From contig JAJCYL010000650.1 of assembly GCA_029262955.1 (NCBI GenBank), positions 1 to 32,508 of the forward strand: DNA of 32,508 nucleotides, read 5' to 3'. Within the stretch, counting starts at the first letter, position 1; every line of letters starts with the position of its first letter. This document shows, piece after piece, positions 19,958 to 30,304 of the stretch. Source of the DNA: Cytophagales bacterium (GTDB taxonomy: Bacteria > Bacteroidota > Bacteroidia > Cytophagales > Cyclobacteriaceae). The translations under genes were made by a program, and so were the position numbers. The notes under the pieces are model-generated. The model saw nothing but the letters and a program-made list of their open reading frames with translations. It had not been told where the DNA came from and searched no databases.

Positions 19958-22900
19958 TTACAAACTCTTTTTGCCAACACTTACCGGAGGCACATCCTTT
20001 GCTTTGTTATTAACTCTTTGAATGTCATTGGCTATAATTTGATCAAGTGTCCCTTGAGCTTCATTGACTTCTCCTCTCAATTCATCTAAACGAGATAGTT
20101 GAGGCTGAGTCGGTTTGCTCGATGCGCCATTGATAGCCCTTGATAAAGATCGAATTTCCTCCCTCAATCTTGGGCGTTGGCGGTAGCCCATTGATGGAGG
20201 TGGTCGTTTTAGAACCTCATCTTGTAACTCTCCCAGTTTCTGCTTAGCTCCTTTGATATCCTCCATAACACTCTGATCAAAATCCTGATTTTCACTTTGT
20301 TTGAGCTTGCGGTTGAGCTCCGTAAGCTGCTGATCATAGGTTTTAGTATCATTTACCATGGAATTGGCCTGAGATAGCAATTCTCTTAGCGCAAGCATCG
20401 TGTTGGTTCTAAGTCGATAATCCTCATCAGACATCTTGACCCTTGGGTCTCCACGGACCTCAATGGTGGTTTCCATTTCTTCGCCATTAACCTTAAGTCG
20501 GGCTGTATAAGTTCCAGGGGACACATAGGGATACATAGGCCCTCTAAAGAATCCACCGCCAGCGGCTCCTTCCATTGGCTTGGCTGCCTCATGTGCAAGA
20601 TTCCAAACTATCCTATTAACTCCTGCCCTGGCAGTTGAATCTGTTAATGTTCTTACTACATCACCGGAAGCATTTAGAATGTCAACCGTTGCTGTCACTT
20701 TCTCGCCAGAGGCAAGGAAGTAGTTAATATAGGCCCCGAATTCAGGATTTTTTGCCTTATAGTGGCGGTCTCCTAAATTTTCCAATCGGGAATACATGTG
20801 CCACAAAGTAGCTCTTCGTGATGGAAATAAATGCACGGACTTTCCACTGGTATTGTCTAATTCCTGAATGGGTCGGATATCATCTAATATCCATGCACCC
20901 CTGCCGTGAGTGGCAACGATCAAATCTCTGTCCCTCGCCTGAATTCGGATGTCTCTAACCGATACATTAGGCAAATTGTTATTAATCTTTGACCAATTCT
21001 GACCTTTATTCCAACTGGCAAAGATCCCGTGCTCCATGCCGGCATAAAGCAGGTTTGGATTGATTGGATCTTGCCGCACTACCTTCACATAATCATCTTG
21101 TGGTAGTCCATTGATAATTTTGGACCATGTTCTCCCATAGTCAGTGGTCATAAAAATATAGGGTCTGAAATCGTCCATTCTATGCTGATCGACGGTAACA
21201 AAGGCTGTACCTGCATCATGTTCGGAAGCGTGAATCTTTGAAACCCATGCAAAGGCGGGTAACCCTTTAATACGATCATTGAGTTTGGTCCAGTTTTTCC
21301 CGGCGTCCCTTGTCAGTTGCACATTGCCATCATCCGTACCTGCCCAGATTACTCCAGCTTCTAAAGGAGACTCATCAATGTAAAGAATCGAGCAATGGAA
21401 TTCAGCGGCAGTATTGTCCTGGTAAATGGTGCCACCGGAAGTCCTCTGTTTTGACTTATCGTTAGTGGTCAGGTCTCCACTGATTTGCTCCCAACTATGT
21501 CCGCGATTTGTTGACTTAAAAATCACATTACCACCGAAGTAGACAGTATTAGGATCATGGGGAGAGATTGAAATAGGCGAGTCCCAATTGAATCGAAATT
21601 TGTGATTTTCAATCGCATCTCCTGCCGACCCGGTTATTTTGGGGTAGGGATGGATGTTTCTTACATTTCCATACCTGGAGTCTACATGAAAGATAACTCC
21701 TCCCTGAAGATTGGTGTAAACCTCATGCTCACTGCCGGGTATCGGTACGGCATAATATCCATCACCTCCGGCAAGACCTTTCCAATGCCGCTTAAGAATA
21801 CCGGCACTGTAAAGCGAATTACTTGGTCCAACCCAGGTGCCATTATCCTGAAGGCCTCCATACACGTTGTATGGATCCTGATTGTCAATGTGCATTTGGT
21901 AGAATTGCGAGAGCTCAACATTGTTAATAATTTCCCATGAGTCTCCACCATCATGCGAAATCTGAAACCCACCATCGCTACCGTTCAGAATATGATTGGA
22001 GTTTTCCGGATCGATCCATAATGCCTGGTGGTCACCATGAACTGTGTTGGCGATGCGATCCCAGTTTTTGCCTCCATCCTTTGATCGACTTAAACGTCCT
22101 GAAATTGAAAAGAGGATATCAGGATTATTAGGGTCGACTCGAACATCGCTATAGTAGAAAGGCCTGAAATTGATATTTGGGTCATCATTGACCATTTTCC
22201 AATTGTTGCCCCGATCCTCAGACCTAAATGCAGTACCTCCACCTTCAAATTCGGTCATCAGATAGATGATATTAGGTTGACTTTGAGCAATGTGGATACC
22301 TGGTCGGGCCATGTCTGTGGTTGGTAATCCATTCATGATTTTGTCCCAGGTCTCACCACCATCCATGGTTCGATAGATGGCAGTGTTTTTTCCACCATCA
22401 TCAAAACGCCATGGTCGTCTTCTAAAGGTCCACATGCCTGCATACATGATACGTGGATTGCTCGACTCCATAGCGATATCAGAACATCCTGTGTCCTCAT
22501 CTATATAAAGAATTTTTTTCCAGGACTTTCCACCATCAATCGTCTTGAAAACGCCTCTGTCAGGATTTGCCCCCCATTCTTTACCTAATGCACATACACA
22601 TGCTACATCAGGGTTAGTTGGGTCTACAACTATTCTTTTGATTCTTTCAGTCTCCTTCAAGCCGAGGTGCTTCCAGTTCTGTCCGGCATCGACAGATCTA
22701 TACACACCGTAGCCATAACCCACACTGTTTCTAGGATCCCCCTCTCCGGTACCAACCCATAGTACGCTTTTATCTGAAGGGGCAATGGTTAGGGCACCAA
22801 TTGAATAGGCCCTTTGACCTTCGAAAATAGGAGTGAAGTTCACACCTCCGTTGGTGGTCTTAAAAATGCCGCCATCGGCACCTGAAACATAGAAAGTACT

Positions 22901-23071
22901 TGGATCACCGGGGATACCATCGATATCGGTTACTCGTCCACCCATATTAGCCGGGCCTATAGCCCTCCATTTGTAGGATTTGAGGGCCTCAGTATTTTTG
23001 GAACTTTGTGCTTGGTTGTCAGTAAGACCTAAGAGAGATAGGCAGACTGTCAGGGATAGGATGAATTTCAT
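19958..23071 (-). CDS. Secreted BNR/VPS10 (sortilin)-like beta-propeller repeat protein ('glycosyl hydrolase'-annotated family)
   Basis: Signal peptide; repeated GGIFKTTNGGVNF, YGVYRSVDAGQNWKHL, RGVFKTIDGGKSWKKIL, AIYRTMDGGETWDKI, RLSRSKDGGKNWDRI, FQISHDGGDSWEII, VQLTRDAGKNWTKL motifs; C-terminal Ig-like and helical parts. Confidence 0.88.
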   Translation of the reverse strand: MKFILSLTVCLSLLGLTDNQAQSSKNTEALKSYKWRAIGPANMGGRVTDIDGIPGDPSTFYVSGADGGIFKTTNGGVNFTPIFEGQRAYSIGALTIAPSDKSVLWVGTGEGDPRNSVGYGYGVYRSVDAGQNWKHLGLKETERIKRIVVDPTNPDVACVCALGKEWGANPDRGVFKTIDGGKSWKKILYIDEDTGCSDIAMESSNPRIMYAGMWTFRRRPWRFDDGGKNTAIYRTMDGGETWDKIMNGLPTTDMARPGIHIAQSQPNIIYLMTEFEGGGTAFRSEDRGNNWKMVNDDPNINFRPFYYSDVRVDPNNPDILFSISGRLSRSKDGGKNWDRIANTVHGDHQALWIDPENSNHILNGSDGGFQISHDGGDSWEIINNVELSQFYQMHIDNQDPYNVYGGLQDNGTWVGPSNSLYSAGILKRHWKGLAGGDGYYAVPIPGSEHEVYTNLQGGVIFHVDSRYGNVRNIHPYPKITGSAGDAIENHKFRFNWDSPISISPHDPNTVYFGGNVIFKSTNRGHSWEQISGDLTTNDKSKQRTSGGTIYQDNTAAEFHCSILYIDESPLEAGVIWAGTDDGNVQLTRDAGKNWTKLNDRIKGLPAFAWVSKIHASEHDAGTAFVTVDQHRMDDFRPYIFMTTDYGRTWSKIINGLPQDDYVKVVRQDPINPNLLYAGMEHGIFASWNKGQNWSKINNNLPNVSVRDIRIQARDRDLIVATHGRGAWILDDIRPIQELDNTSGKSVHLFPSRRATLWHMYSRLENLGDRHYKAKNPEFGAYINYFLASGEKVTATVDILNASGDVVRTLTDSTARAGVNRIVWNLAHEAAKPMEGAAGGGFFRGPMYPYVSPGTYTARLKVNGEEMETTIEVRGDPRVKMSDEDYRLRTNTMLALRELLSQANSMVNDTKTYDQQLTELNRKLKQSENQDFDQSVMEDIKGAKQKLGELQDEVLKRPPPSMGYRQRPRLREEIRSLSRAINGASSKPTQPQLSRLDELRGEVNEAQGTLDQIIANDIQRVNNKAKDVPPVSVGKKSL

Positions 23072-23274
23072 AGTGGTTCTGTTTGTAGACGCTACTATTT
23101 ATTCACTACCAGCATGAATTCAAAGCCATTAGGTTTGGAGCTGCATTAGAATTATTTGAAAGGTAGGATTGATCACCAAAACTGTTAATTTATTCCTCCA
23201 AATGGCTTTGTGTATATTCAGTTAAGTGTAGTTACCCTTTGACCGAACACTGGGCTGGCTGTCAATACAAATTC

Positions 23275-23316
23275 AAAAAAAAGGAAAGGAGTCTTCCTCA
23301 CCGAGAAAGACTCCTT
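23275..23316 (-). terminator. Rho-independent-type terminator of the cyclophilin gene
   Basis: AAGGAGTCTT (23286-23295) / AAGACTCCTT (23307-23316) perfect 10-bp stem. On the minus strand followed by TCC and 8 T (A8 at 23275-23282). 22 bp after the stop codon at 23338. Confidence 0.85.
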
Positions 23317-23337
23317 CAAATGGTGTGAATTCTGGAA

Positions 23338-23772
23338 CTATTCCGTTATCACTACCTTGTCCATGACATCTCCTTGTTCAATAGCATCAATCACTTCAAG
23401 TCCTTCATAAACCTTGCCGAATACGGTGTGGTTTTTATCCAAATGAGCAGTATTAGCTCGGCTGTGGCAAACGAAAAATTGTGATCCACCGGTATTTCGT
23501 CCGGCATGGGCCATTGAAAGGACACCTCGATCGTGGTATTGGTTTTCACCATCTAATTCACAATCGATGTTATAACCTGGTCCACCCGCTCCGGTGCCCT
23601 CAGGACATCCACCCTGGATAACGAAATCAGGAATAACGCGGTGAAAAGTGAGGCCGTTGTAATAACCCTTTTCAGCAAGAGTGATGAAATTTTCAACAGT
23701 TTTTGGGGCATCTGCTTCGAAGAAGTTAATCTTCATGATACCCTTCTTAGTATGTATTTCAGCTTTTTTCAA
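23338..23772 (-). CDS. Cyclophilin-type peptidyl-prolyl cis-trans isomerase (no signal peptide)
   Basis: [69 protein letters not shown]. Confidence 0.96.
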   Translation of the reverse strand: MKKAEIHTKKGIMKINFFEADAPKTVENFITLAEKGYYNGLTFHRVIPDFVIQGGCPEGTGAGGPGYNIDCELDGENQYHDRGVLSMAHAGRNTGGSQFFVCHSRANTAHLDKNHTVFGKVYEGLEVIDAIEQGDVMDKVVITE

Positions 23773-23964
23773 AATGAGAAACTTTTGGTTAAGAAAGGTG
23801 CGAAATTAAGTGATTCATAGTAGTTGTCTAATGATTTGCACAAATTACTGACTGATAAAAAGGCACTACGCTTTGTTAAACTAATTCCCGTTAGAAGCCA
23901 GTTATCCATCGAATATAGTAGAGTATTCAGTATCTTGCGGTACTCAATATTGGGCTAATAAGAA

Positions 23965-26898
23965 TTGAGTTTGTATAGGTTTGAACACGTGAATGTGCAT
24001 AGACATTTACTCGGATGGGTAGTGGCATGGTTATTCCTCGGTCCGCTGGATCTAAAGGCACTTGATTGCTTAACTCAACTGGATAGCATCAGCTATTACC
24101 TCCGAACCTTTCCGCAAAAGGCCCTCGTTACTTCAGACTCATTGCTCATTTCCATGAAGCAGCAGGACTGTGGTACAGACAGTACAAAAGCGGATGTTTA
24201 TAATAACCTGGGATTGATTTTTTGGGAATTGGGAGATTATGAGCGGGCAGATTCCGCATTTCGCTATTCTCTTAATACTTATTTGAAGCTGTATGATTCT
24301 ACCAGCTATCAAATCATGCCGCTCTACCTTAATTACTCAGGCATGTACCAGGCTGCTGGCGACCCGATTAAGGCAGAAAAATTTCTACTGCTCCTTAATC
24401 GCACGGTTCTTGCCAATTTTGGTTATGAAACGAAGGAATTTGTTGAAGTGCTTTACCGAATGGGGCTATTTTATCTGAACAGTGGCAAATACCAGGAAGG
24501 CTTAAAGCACCTGAAAGAAGCCTTGCAAGTTGCCGGCGAAGCCTATGTTGAAAAGGACTCCATTCAATCCCGGTTACTGATAGAAATAGGCACTGCCGAA
24601 AGGATAATTGGTAACTATGCTCAAAGTAGAAACGACCTGAATAATGCATTGATTAATATCAATGACAATGAGGGGATGATGCATTTGATGGCCGTTGATC
24701 GGCTAGCATCTCTAAGAACTGAATTGGGTGAATTTGCCTCTTCTGAAACTGATTTACTTAGAAATCTGGAGGTCAAGTACAAGCTGTTTACAAGAGACAC
24801 ACTTTCAATTATTGAAACCTTAAATAACCTGGGACTACTTTACTTCAGATTGAATGATTTAGGGCCTTCTAAAAAATACTTTACTGATGCAATGAGGCTG
24901 GCCAGCAACTACAGGGTGATATGCGGGACATTGTTAAATAATTTGGGGACAATATTCTGGCGGGAAGGACAATTGGAAGAAGCAGAAGAACACTTTATAG
25001 GCAGTAGCGGCATCTTCAGAGAAGTTTATGGTGCCATTCATCCGGACTATGCCAGCAGTTTGAATAATCTAGCCACTATTTATAACGCGGAAGGAGATTA
25101 TGAGAATGCGCTTTCAACTTATTTGAAAGTCCTGGATCTGGATGAAGTATTGACCGGGAATCAACATCCAAGGTATGCTACTACCCTCAACAATATAGCG
25201 CTTGTCTTTATCAATCTAGGTCAACCGGAATTTGCCGAAAGTATGCTAACACAGGCTCTATCCATACGTAAAGAGACTTTAGGTATCAATCACCCTCTGT
25301 ATGTAAAGACCCTTAATGATCTTGGTATTTATTATTTGATTGTTGAGGACCAGGAAGAGGCCCTCAATCAATTCGATCAAGCGTTGGAGCTTGAAATTAA
25401 ACACATGCAAGATGTGTTTCCGGTGTTAACTAACACGCAACGGGAGCAATTTTTTGAAGAGATTAAGTACAACATTGAACGCTTCAGCTCATTGGCTTTT
25501 AACAATGGTAAAAAATGGCAGGAAAAGGCCTTTAATTATTTTATTAATACCAAATCAGTCTTGTTTTATGCAGCAGATAAAATGAGACAGGTGGTGCAGA
25601 GTAGCAATAACCAGGCATTAATTGATTTATATCAGTCATGGAGAGCAATTAAGTTTAGGTTGGCGCAGGTGTTCCTTCTCAGCGCTGAGGAAAAGGAACG
25701 TCAGGGATTATCTATTGAGACACTCGAACGAGGAGCTGATGACCTGGAAAAAGAGTTGGGACAGGCGTTTAAGGTATTTGCAGATCAAACAGAAAATCAC
25801 TTTTATGATTGGCGTACCATACAGGAGGCAATGAGTGACAGTGTCGCTTTGGTGGAAATACTTCATTACCGCAAATACCAGGTAAAGTCCGATTCATCAG
25901 GATTCGATCAGGGCTTTATCGGATCTTCAAACTATGTGTCATTTGTTTTACATGCCAACACTACGCTGGAAATCATACAATGGGAAAAGAATATGAACCT
26001 TGAAAGGATGTTCTCGTTCTATAGAAACTCATTGCAATTCTCTTTTCAGGATACGGTTAGTTATGACACCTATTGGAAGGAAATCAACAAACACCTCGAC
26101 AATACACAACGCGTTTATTTCGCTGCAGATGGAATCTTTCATAAAATAAACCCTGCATTATTATACGATACCGATAATAAAAATTATGTGGCGGATAAAT
26201 ACCATATTGTAAATATTACCAGTGGAAAAGACTTAATTGTCTTTAAGAAAGATGAGTCAAAACTGGATGCCAAAATTTTTGGAAATCCTGCCTATCAGAC
26301 ATTAAACCTGAACACCTCCATCGACCCACTTCCCAATGCTGAACGAGAGGCGGAGGAAATTTCAAAGATCCTTACCGGAAAAGGGTGGCAGGTGGAAACC
26401 AATTACAATCTTGCCGCTACAGAAGAAAAATTAAAAGCCACTAGAAATCCGGGGATTTTGCATGTGGCTACCCATGGCTATTTCTCTGAGGAGGATGAAG
26501 AGCATAATGCATTATTTAACTCAGGTTTATACATGGCACGCTCTAATGAGCAGAGTCAGGATGATGGTATCTTAACTGCCTATGAAGCCATGAACCTTAC
26601 TCTGGATGATACAGATCTCGTAGTGCTTTCTGCCTGTGAAACGGCTCTTGGCCAGATTAAAAATGGAGAAGGAGTATTTGGTTTACAGCGGGCATTCCTT
26701 GTGGCAGGTGCCAATCACCTGATTCTTTCCCTGGTAAAAGTAGAAGACGAGGCCACCAAAACATTCATGGAATTATTTTATACCAGATTGACTGAATCCA
26801 GGAACATTGAGGAAGCCTTTTTTCGATCAAGAGAACTTTTTAGAGAAAAGTATCCTAATCCCTATAACTGGGGAGCATTTATACTACTATCTAATTGA
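23965..26898 (+). CDS. TPR-CHAT domain protein (caspase-like protease fold), predicted exported
   Basis: Many TPRs (e.g. YASSLNNLATIYNAEGDYENALSTYLKVLDL). CHAT catalytic His motif GILHVATHGYFSEED and Cys motif DLVVLSACETALGQIKNGEGVFGLQRAFLVAGANHLILSL. N-terminal hydrophobic LLGWVVAWLFLGPLDLKA. Start codon TTG or GTG (no nearby in-frame ATG). Confidence 0.9.
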   Translation: MSLYRFEHVNVHRHLLGWVVAWLFLGPLDLKALDCLTQLDSISYYLRTFPQKALVTSDSLLISMKQQDCGTDSTKADVYNNLGLIFWELGDYERADSAFRYSLNTYLKLYDSTSYQIMPLYLNYSGMYQAAGDPIKAEKFLLLLNRTVLANFGYETKEFVEVLYRMGLFYLNSGKYQEGLKHLKEALQVAGEAYVEKDSIQSRLLIEIGTAERIIGNYAQSRNDLNNALININDNEGMMHLMAVDRLASLRTELGEFASSETDLLRNLEVKYKLFTRDTLSIIETLNNLGLLYFRLNDLGPSKKYFTDAMRLASNYRVICGTLLNNLGTIFWREGQLEEAEEHFIGSSGIFREVYGAIHPDYASSLNNLATIYNAEGDYENALSTYLKVLDLDEVLTGNQHPRYATTLNNIALVFINLGQPEFAESMLTQALSIRKETLGINHPLYVKTLNDLGIYYLIVEDQEEALNQFDQALELEIKHMQDVFPVLTNTQREQFFEEIKYNIERFSSLAFNNGKKWQEKAFNYFINTKSVLFYAADKMRQVVQSSNNQALIDLYQSWRAIKFRLAQVFLLSAEEKERQGLSIETLERGADDLEKELGQAFKVFADQTENHFYDWRTIQEAMSDSVALVEILHYRKYQVKSDSSGFDQGFIGSSNYVSFVLHANTTLEIIQWEKNMNLERMFSFYRNSLQFSFQDTVSYDTYWKEINKHLDNTQRVYFAADGIFHKINPALLYDTDNKNYVADKYHIVNITSGKDLIVFKKDESKLDAKIFGNPAYQTLNLNTSIDPLPNAEREAEEISKILTGKGWQVETNYNLAATEEKLKATRNPGILHVATHGYFSEEDEEHNALFNSGLYMARSNEQSQDDGILTAYEAMNLTLDDTDLVVLSACETALGQIKNGEGVFGLQRAFLVAGANHLILSLVKVEDEATKTFMELFYTRLTESRNIEEAFFRSRELFREKYPNPYNWGAFILLSN

Positions 26899-29264
26899 TA
26901 AAGGATAATTTCCTGACCGGCTTTCAGGTCTCCCGTTATGTGATTGGTTTCCAAAATAAACTCTTCAGGAATTTTAAATTTATTCGAAATGCTCTCAAGT
27001 GAATCTCCGGATCTTACAACATAAGGGATGATGACATTGTCAAGGTCACTTTCCTCAATCAGGTATTTGACGTTAACCGTGAAATATTGTGGATTGACTA
27101 CTCTTAAAACCTGCCCCTGGCTAAAGGATGTACGCCCGGATCCATTTCGCTCCGAGATATGATCTTGAGTAACGCCGAGCAACCGTGAAGCCTCGTCTAT
27201 TGTCATTCTGTCCCGAACCACAAATAATTTTGGTTTAGAAAAATCAGTGACGGTTTGATTATATATGGTTATTTCAGCCCTGCGATTGTATAATCGACCA
27301 TACCATGAATCATTGATCGCTCGTGGGTTCTCTTCACCATGTGCTACAACTCGCATTTTAGTTGAAGGAAATCCCCGTTCTTTGAGGTAACTCATGATGG
27401 CGATGCCTCTTTTTTCGCTTAGCCGAAAGTTGAAGTCATAATTACCCTTGTCGTCCGTGTGTGTCTGGATATCGATAAGGGCAACATTTTTTTGATCGAA
27501 ATTAGAGATGATTTCGTCAAGAGCAATTGATGCTTCCGGTCTGAGGTCATGTGAGCCAAAATCGAAATAGAGGTTTTCATAAAAGTGAGGCACAAATATG
27601 CCCGCTGTGTCCGCCAGGTGGTGCGATTCTATGGTGGATTCACTGTGAAAGGAGTAATCGTTGTCAAGATTGTGGAGGCTATCAACCAGTAATTTGAATG
27701 AAAAGCGACTGTCATCATTTGATAAGGTAAGAAGCTCCAGGCTGTCACTAACAAAGATCCTTACCGGGGTATTGGGATCATGGATGTTACCATTGACGTT
27801 TACATATTTATATCGTGAGATGCTGTTTTTGACTTCATACTTATCAGGAATTGGACGGTAAATGTTATAGCCAAAAAGATCATCGGTACGAAACGTTTGG
27901 AGATCCAGTGACCTTAGTTGTTTGAATTTGGCCATTGCCAACCTTCTACCGGAAAGGTCATCCCTGGTCATAAACCCACTCAAAAAATCATTTTCATCCT
28001 CCACAGGAAAATGAAAAATATCCATGTCTCTGGCCTCATTCCTATTTGAGGAAAGAAAACCAACTGATTGGCCCATGTAGAAGTAGGCATCATCAAGACT
28101 GGTATTATATGGCGGGCCAAGATTGTAGATTTGTGGCTCAAAGAAGGTTATACCCTTGGCTAGGAAAAGGTCGAAACCACCGTAACCGGTATGCCCATGT
28201 GAGGCAAAAAGGAGCGCCCGGAAGCTTTCTGAAAAATAAGGACTAATCTCGTCCTCTTCGGTATTAATGGCTGTTCCCAGGTTAATGGCTGGAGACCAAA
28301 CATCATTTCTACCCCTTAGACTCATCCAGATATCCATTCCACCGAAGGTGCCGGTTCTGTCAGATACAAAAAATAATGTGTCACCACCACCGGTTATAAA
28401 AGGATGTTGTGCCTGGAAACCGGGTTTGTTTATAGTCTCTGGTAAAACAACCGGTGTGGACCATTTATCACTACTTAATCTTGACCTATAAATTTGACAT
28501 TGACCTCCCTGATTGTTACTACAAGATGTGAAGTAAAAAGTATTGCCGTCATTAGTGTAGGTGCCCGACCCTTCTGCATAGGGCGTATTCAATTGTTGAA
28601 AGCCGTCATCATTTTTCATCATATTCCAGCCCTTTTCATTTTGAATGAACCTGACGAGGTCTGGCAGGTAACCACCATATTTTTCATCTGGATATTGACG
28701 GGATTTGAGTTTTCTGGTGGTAAGAATGGTCAAAGACTTCGTTTTTGGGTTTTGGGAGAGACCGAATTCGAAAAAATCGGTATTAATACCTTCTAATTTT
28801 GTAATAGGAGAGGCTTTTTTGGTTTCTGCTTGTCGCATGGCCAATTGGCAGCCTTCCTTTTGATTAAAGATTGACGATCGCAATGATTCATCATATAACT
28901 CATTCTCCAGCAAAATATAAAATACCGAATCTGCCATTTTATACTGGCCATCCATTTTTAATGTCTGGGCATAGAGGTGCTGGGCCTCTTTATTCAGTGA
29001 ATCTTTGGAATTTGCTACTACACGAAAATGCTCAATCGCTTTTGAATACTGCAAACTGTGGTACAGTGACTCTGCCAATTTAAATCGAGATTGAATATCC
29101 CGAGGGTTAAGGCCTACCAATTCATTAAAGTAAATGGCTGCCTCTTTAAAAAGTTGTTGATCGAAGTACTGCTGCGCCACCTGCCTTATTTTGTACGGCG
29201 ACTGGCTATAAAGTAAGGGTAATAATAAGGTGATAAATAAGATCGTGGACAGGAATCGTTTCAT
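26862..29264 (-). CDS. TPR - PD40 propeller - OmpA (peptidoglycan-binding) - LysM protein, PorE-like architecture
   Basis: Signal peptide; TPR region; PD40-type motifs ITGGGDTLFFVSDRTGTFGGMDIWMS; OmpA NLYFDFGSHDLRPEASIALDEI...IQTHTDDKGNYDFNFRLSEKRG...NRRAEITIY; LysM IPYVVRSGDSLESISNKFKIPEEFILETNHITGDLKAGQEIIL. Confidence 0.88.
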   Translation of the reverse strand: MKRFLSTILFITLLLPLLYSQSPYKIRQVAQQYFDQQLFKEAAIYFNELVGLNPRDIQSRFKLAESLYHSLQYSKAIEHFRVVANSKDSLNKEAQHLYAQTLKMDGQYKMADSVFYILLENELYDESLRSSIFNQKEGCQLAMRQAETKKASPITKLEGINTDFFEFGLSQNPKTKSLTILTTRKLKSRQYPDEKYGGYLPDLVRFIQNEKGWNMMKNDDGFQQLNTPYAEGSGTYTNDGNTFYFTSCSNNQGGQCQIYRSRLSSDKWSTPVVLPETINKPGFQAQHPFITGGGDTLFFVSDRTGTFGGMDIWMSLRGRNDVWSPAINLGTAINTEEDEISPYFSESFRALLFASHGHTGYGGFDLFLAKGITFFEPQIYNLGPPYNTSLDDAYFYMGQSVGFLSSNRNEARDMDIFHFPVEDENDFLSGFMTRDDLSGRRLAMAKFKQLRSLDLQTFRTDDLFGYNIYRPIPDKYEVKNSISRYKYVNVNGNIHDPNTPVRIFVSDSLELLTLSNDDSRFSFKLLVDSLHNLDNDYSFHSESTIESHHLADTAGIFVPHFYENLYFDFGSHDLRPEASIALDEIISNFDQKNVALIDIQTHTDDKGNYDFNFRLSEKRGIAIMSYLKERGFPSTKMRVVAHGEENPRAINDSWYGRLYNRRAEITIYNQTVTDFSKPKLFVVRDRMTIDEASRLLGVTQDHISERNGSGRTSFSQGQVLRVVNPQYFTVNVKYLIEESDLDNVIIPYVVRSGDSLESISNKFKIPEEFILETNHITGDLKAGQEIILYQLDSSINAPQL

Positions 29265-30304
29265 CAGAATAGGGGATTAACGATCTTATTTAGATTCTTT
29301 CTTACTCCCAGGTCGTACGTAACAGAGACTTCGAATGAATTCCCCGTTTGGTTGATCACGATATTCTCACTGAAAATATCGGAGTTAAAATCATAACTGA
29401 CACCCGTTCTGATTCTCTCAATCTGTAAACCTATAAGCGCAATGGCCGAGTCATTCACCCTGTACCAGCCACCAGCCTGGAGAATAACCCCAGTTTTTGC
29501 AGTAGAGGGACTGATTAATCTTGACCAGTATGCCCCAACGTTGACCTGGTAACTTCCTTGTTTATAAAGGCTTAAAAACGTGGGGTGTATGGAGGATTTT
29601 GGGGTTAATTCAATTTCTCCCACAGCAAGCAGTTTCACCAAAATAGTATGGCGTCCGTTGCTGAAAGCGAAAGAACTTGTTCTCGGCCTATTCAGATTAT
29701 CAATGGATAGTCCTACCATTAAACTTTTATCCCGGATATAGATATTATCATGATTGTAAGCAGCATAGACAATACCAAAATTAAAAACGGGGTAGGTGTT
29801 GAGATTTCCATCGATGGCTTCACCTCTGAGTGTATTGTCAAAGCCGATGTACCTGTTATATTGAGAGCCCCACCTGAGGTTGTCTGAGTCTATTTTGTCG
29901 AAAACTACGCCACTCTGCATACCAAATATGAGATAGGTGGGACGCAGGCGATCGAGCCTAAGGGAATAAGCACCAGTGGCTAAGACTTTTTGTGTTTTCA
30001 GGATCCCTCCAAAGCCACGATTTTGACTATTGAAAGTTAAAGCCACACCACCGGTTTGAATGGTTTTGGTTGTTGTTAGGAGTAAGGGTATGGCAATTGT
30101 CCCCTGGATCATCTCATTAAACGTTCCATCGTTTGCCTGTCCGCTTCTCTTATAGTTGGTACTAAATGATTTTTGCGGTGAGGTTCCCGCGAAGGCAGGA
30201 TTAATAAGAATGGATGTGGCAAAATATTGAGAAAACTGATTATACTGAGCAAATACTGTGGATCCCAGAAGGATTATCGATATTGTTATCAGGAATCTTC
30301 TCAT
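29264..30304 (-). CDS. PorP/SprF family type IX secretion system membrane protein
   Basis: Signal peptide then QYNQFSQYFATSILINPAFAGTSPQKSFSTNYK, the characteristic PorP/SprF N-terminus; barrel-like remainder. Confidence 0.92.
   Translation of the reverse strand: MRRFLITISIILLGSTVFAQYNQFSQYFATSILINPAFAGTSPQKSFSTNYKRSGQANDGTFNEMIQGTIAIPLLLTTTKTIQTGGVALTFNSQNRGFGGILKTQKVLATGAYSLRLDRLRPTYLIFGMQSGVVFDKIDSDNLRWGSQYNRYIGFDNTLRGEAIDGNLNTYPVFNFGIVYAAYNHDNIYIRDKSLMVGLSIDNLNRPRTSSFAFSNGRHTILVKLLAVGEIELTPKSSIHPTFLSLYKQGSYQVNVGAYWSRLISPSTAKTGVILQAGGWYRVNDSAIALIGLQIERIRTGVSYDFNSDIFSENIVINQTGNSFEVSVTYDLGVRKNLNKIVNPLF

Noticed and set aside
21602-22131. Small ORFs on both strands (112, 97, 64 aa) inside the BNR-repeat gene
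   Set aside because: Repetitive beta-propeller coding sequence creates long alternative frames; no independent support.
23931-23961. Possible promoter or inverted repeat upstream of the CHAT gene (TATCTTGC; CAATATTG)
   Set aside because: Only a partial -7 match without a convincing -33 element, and the palindrome is too short to be meaningful.
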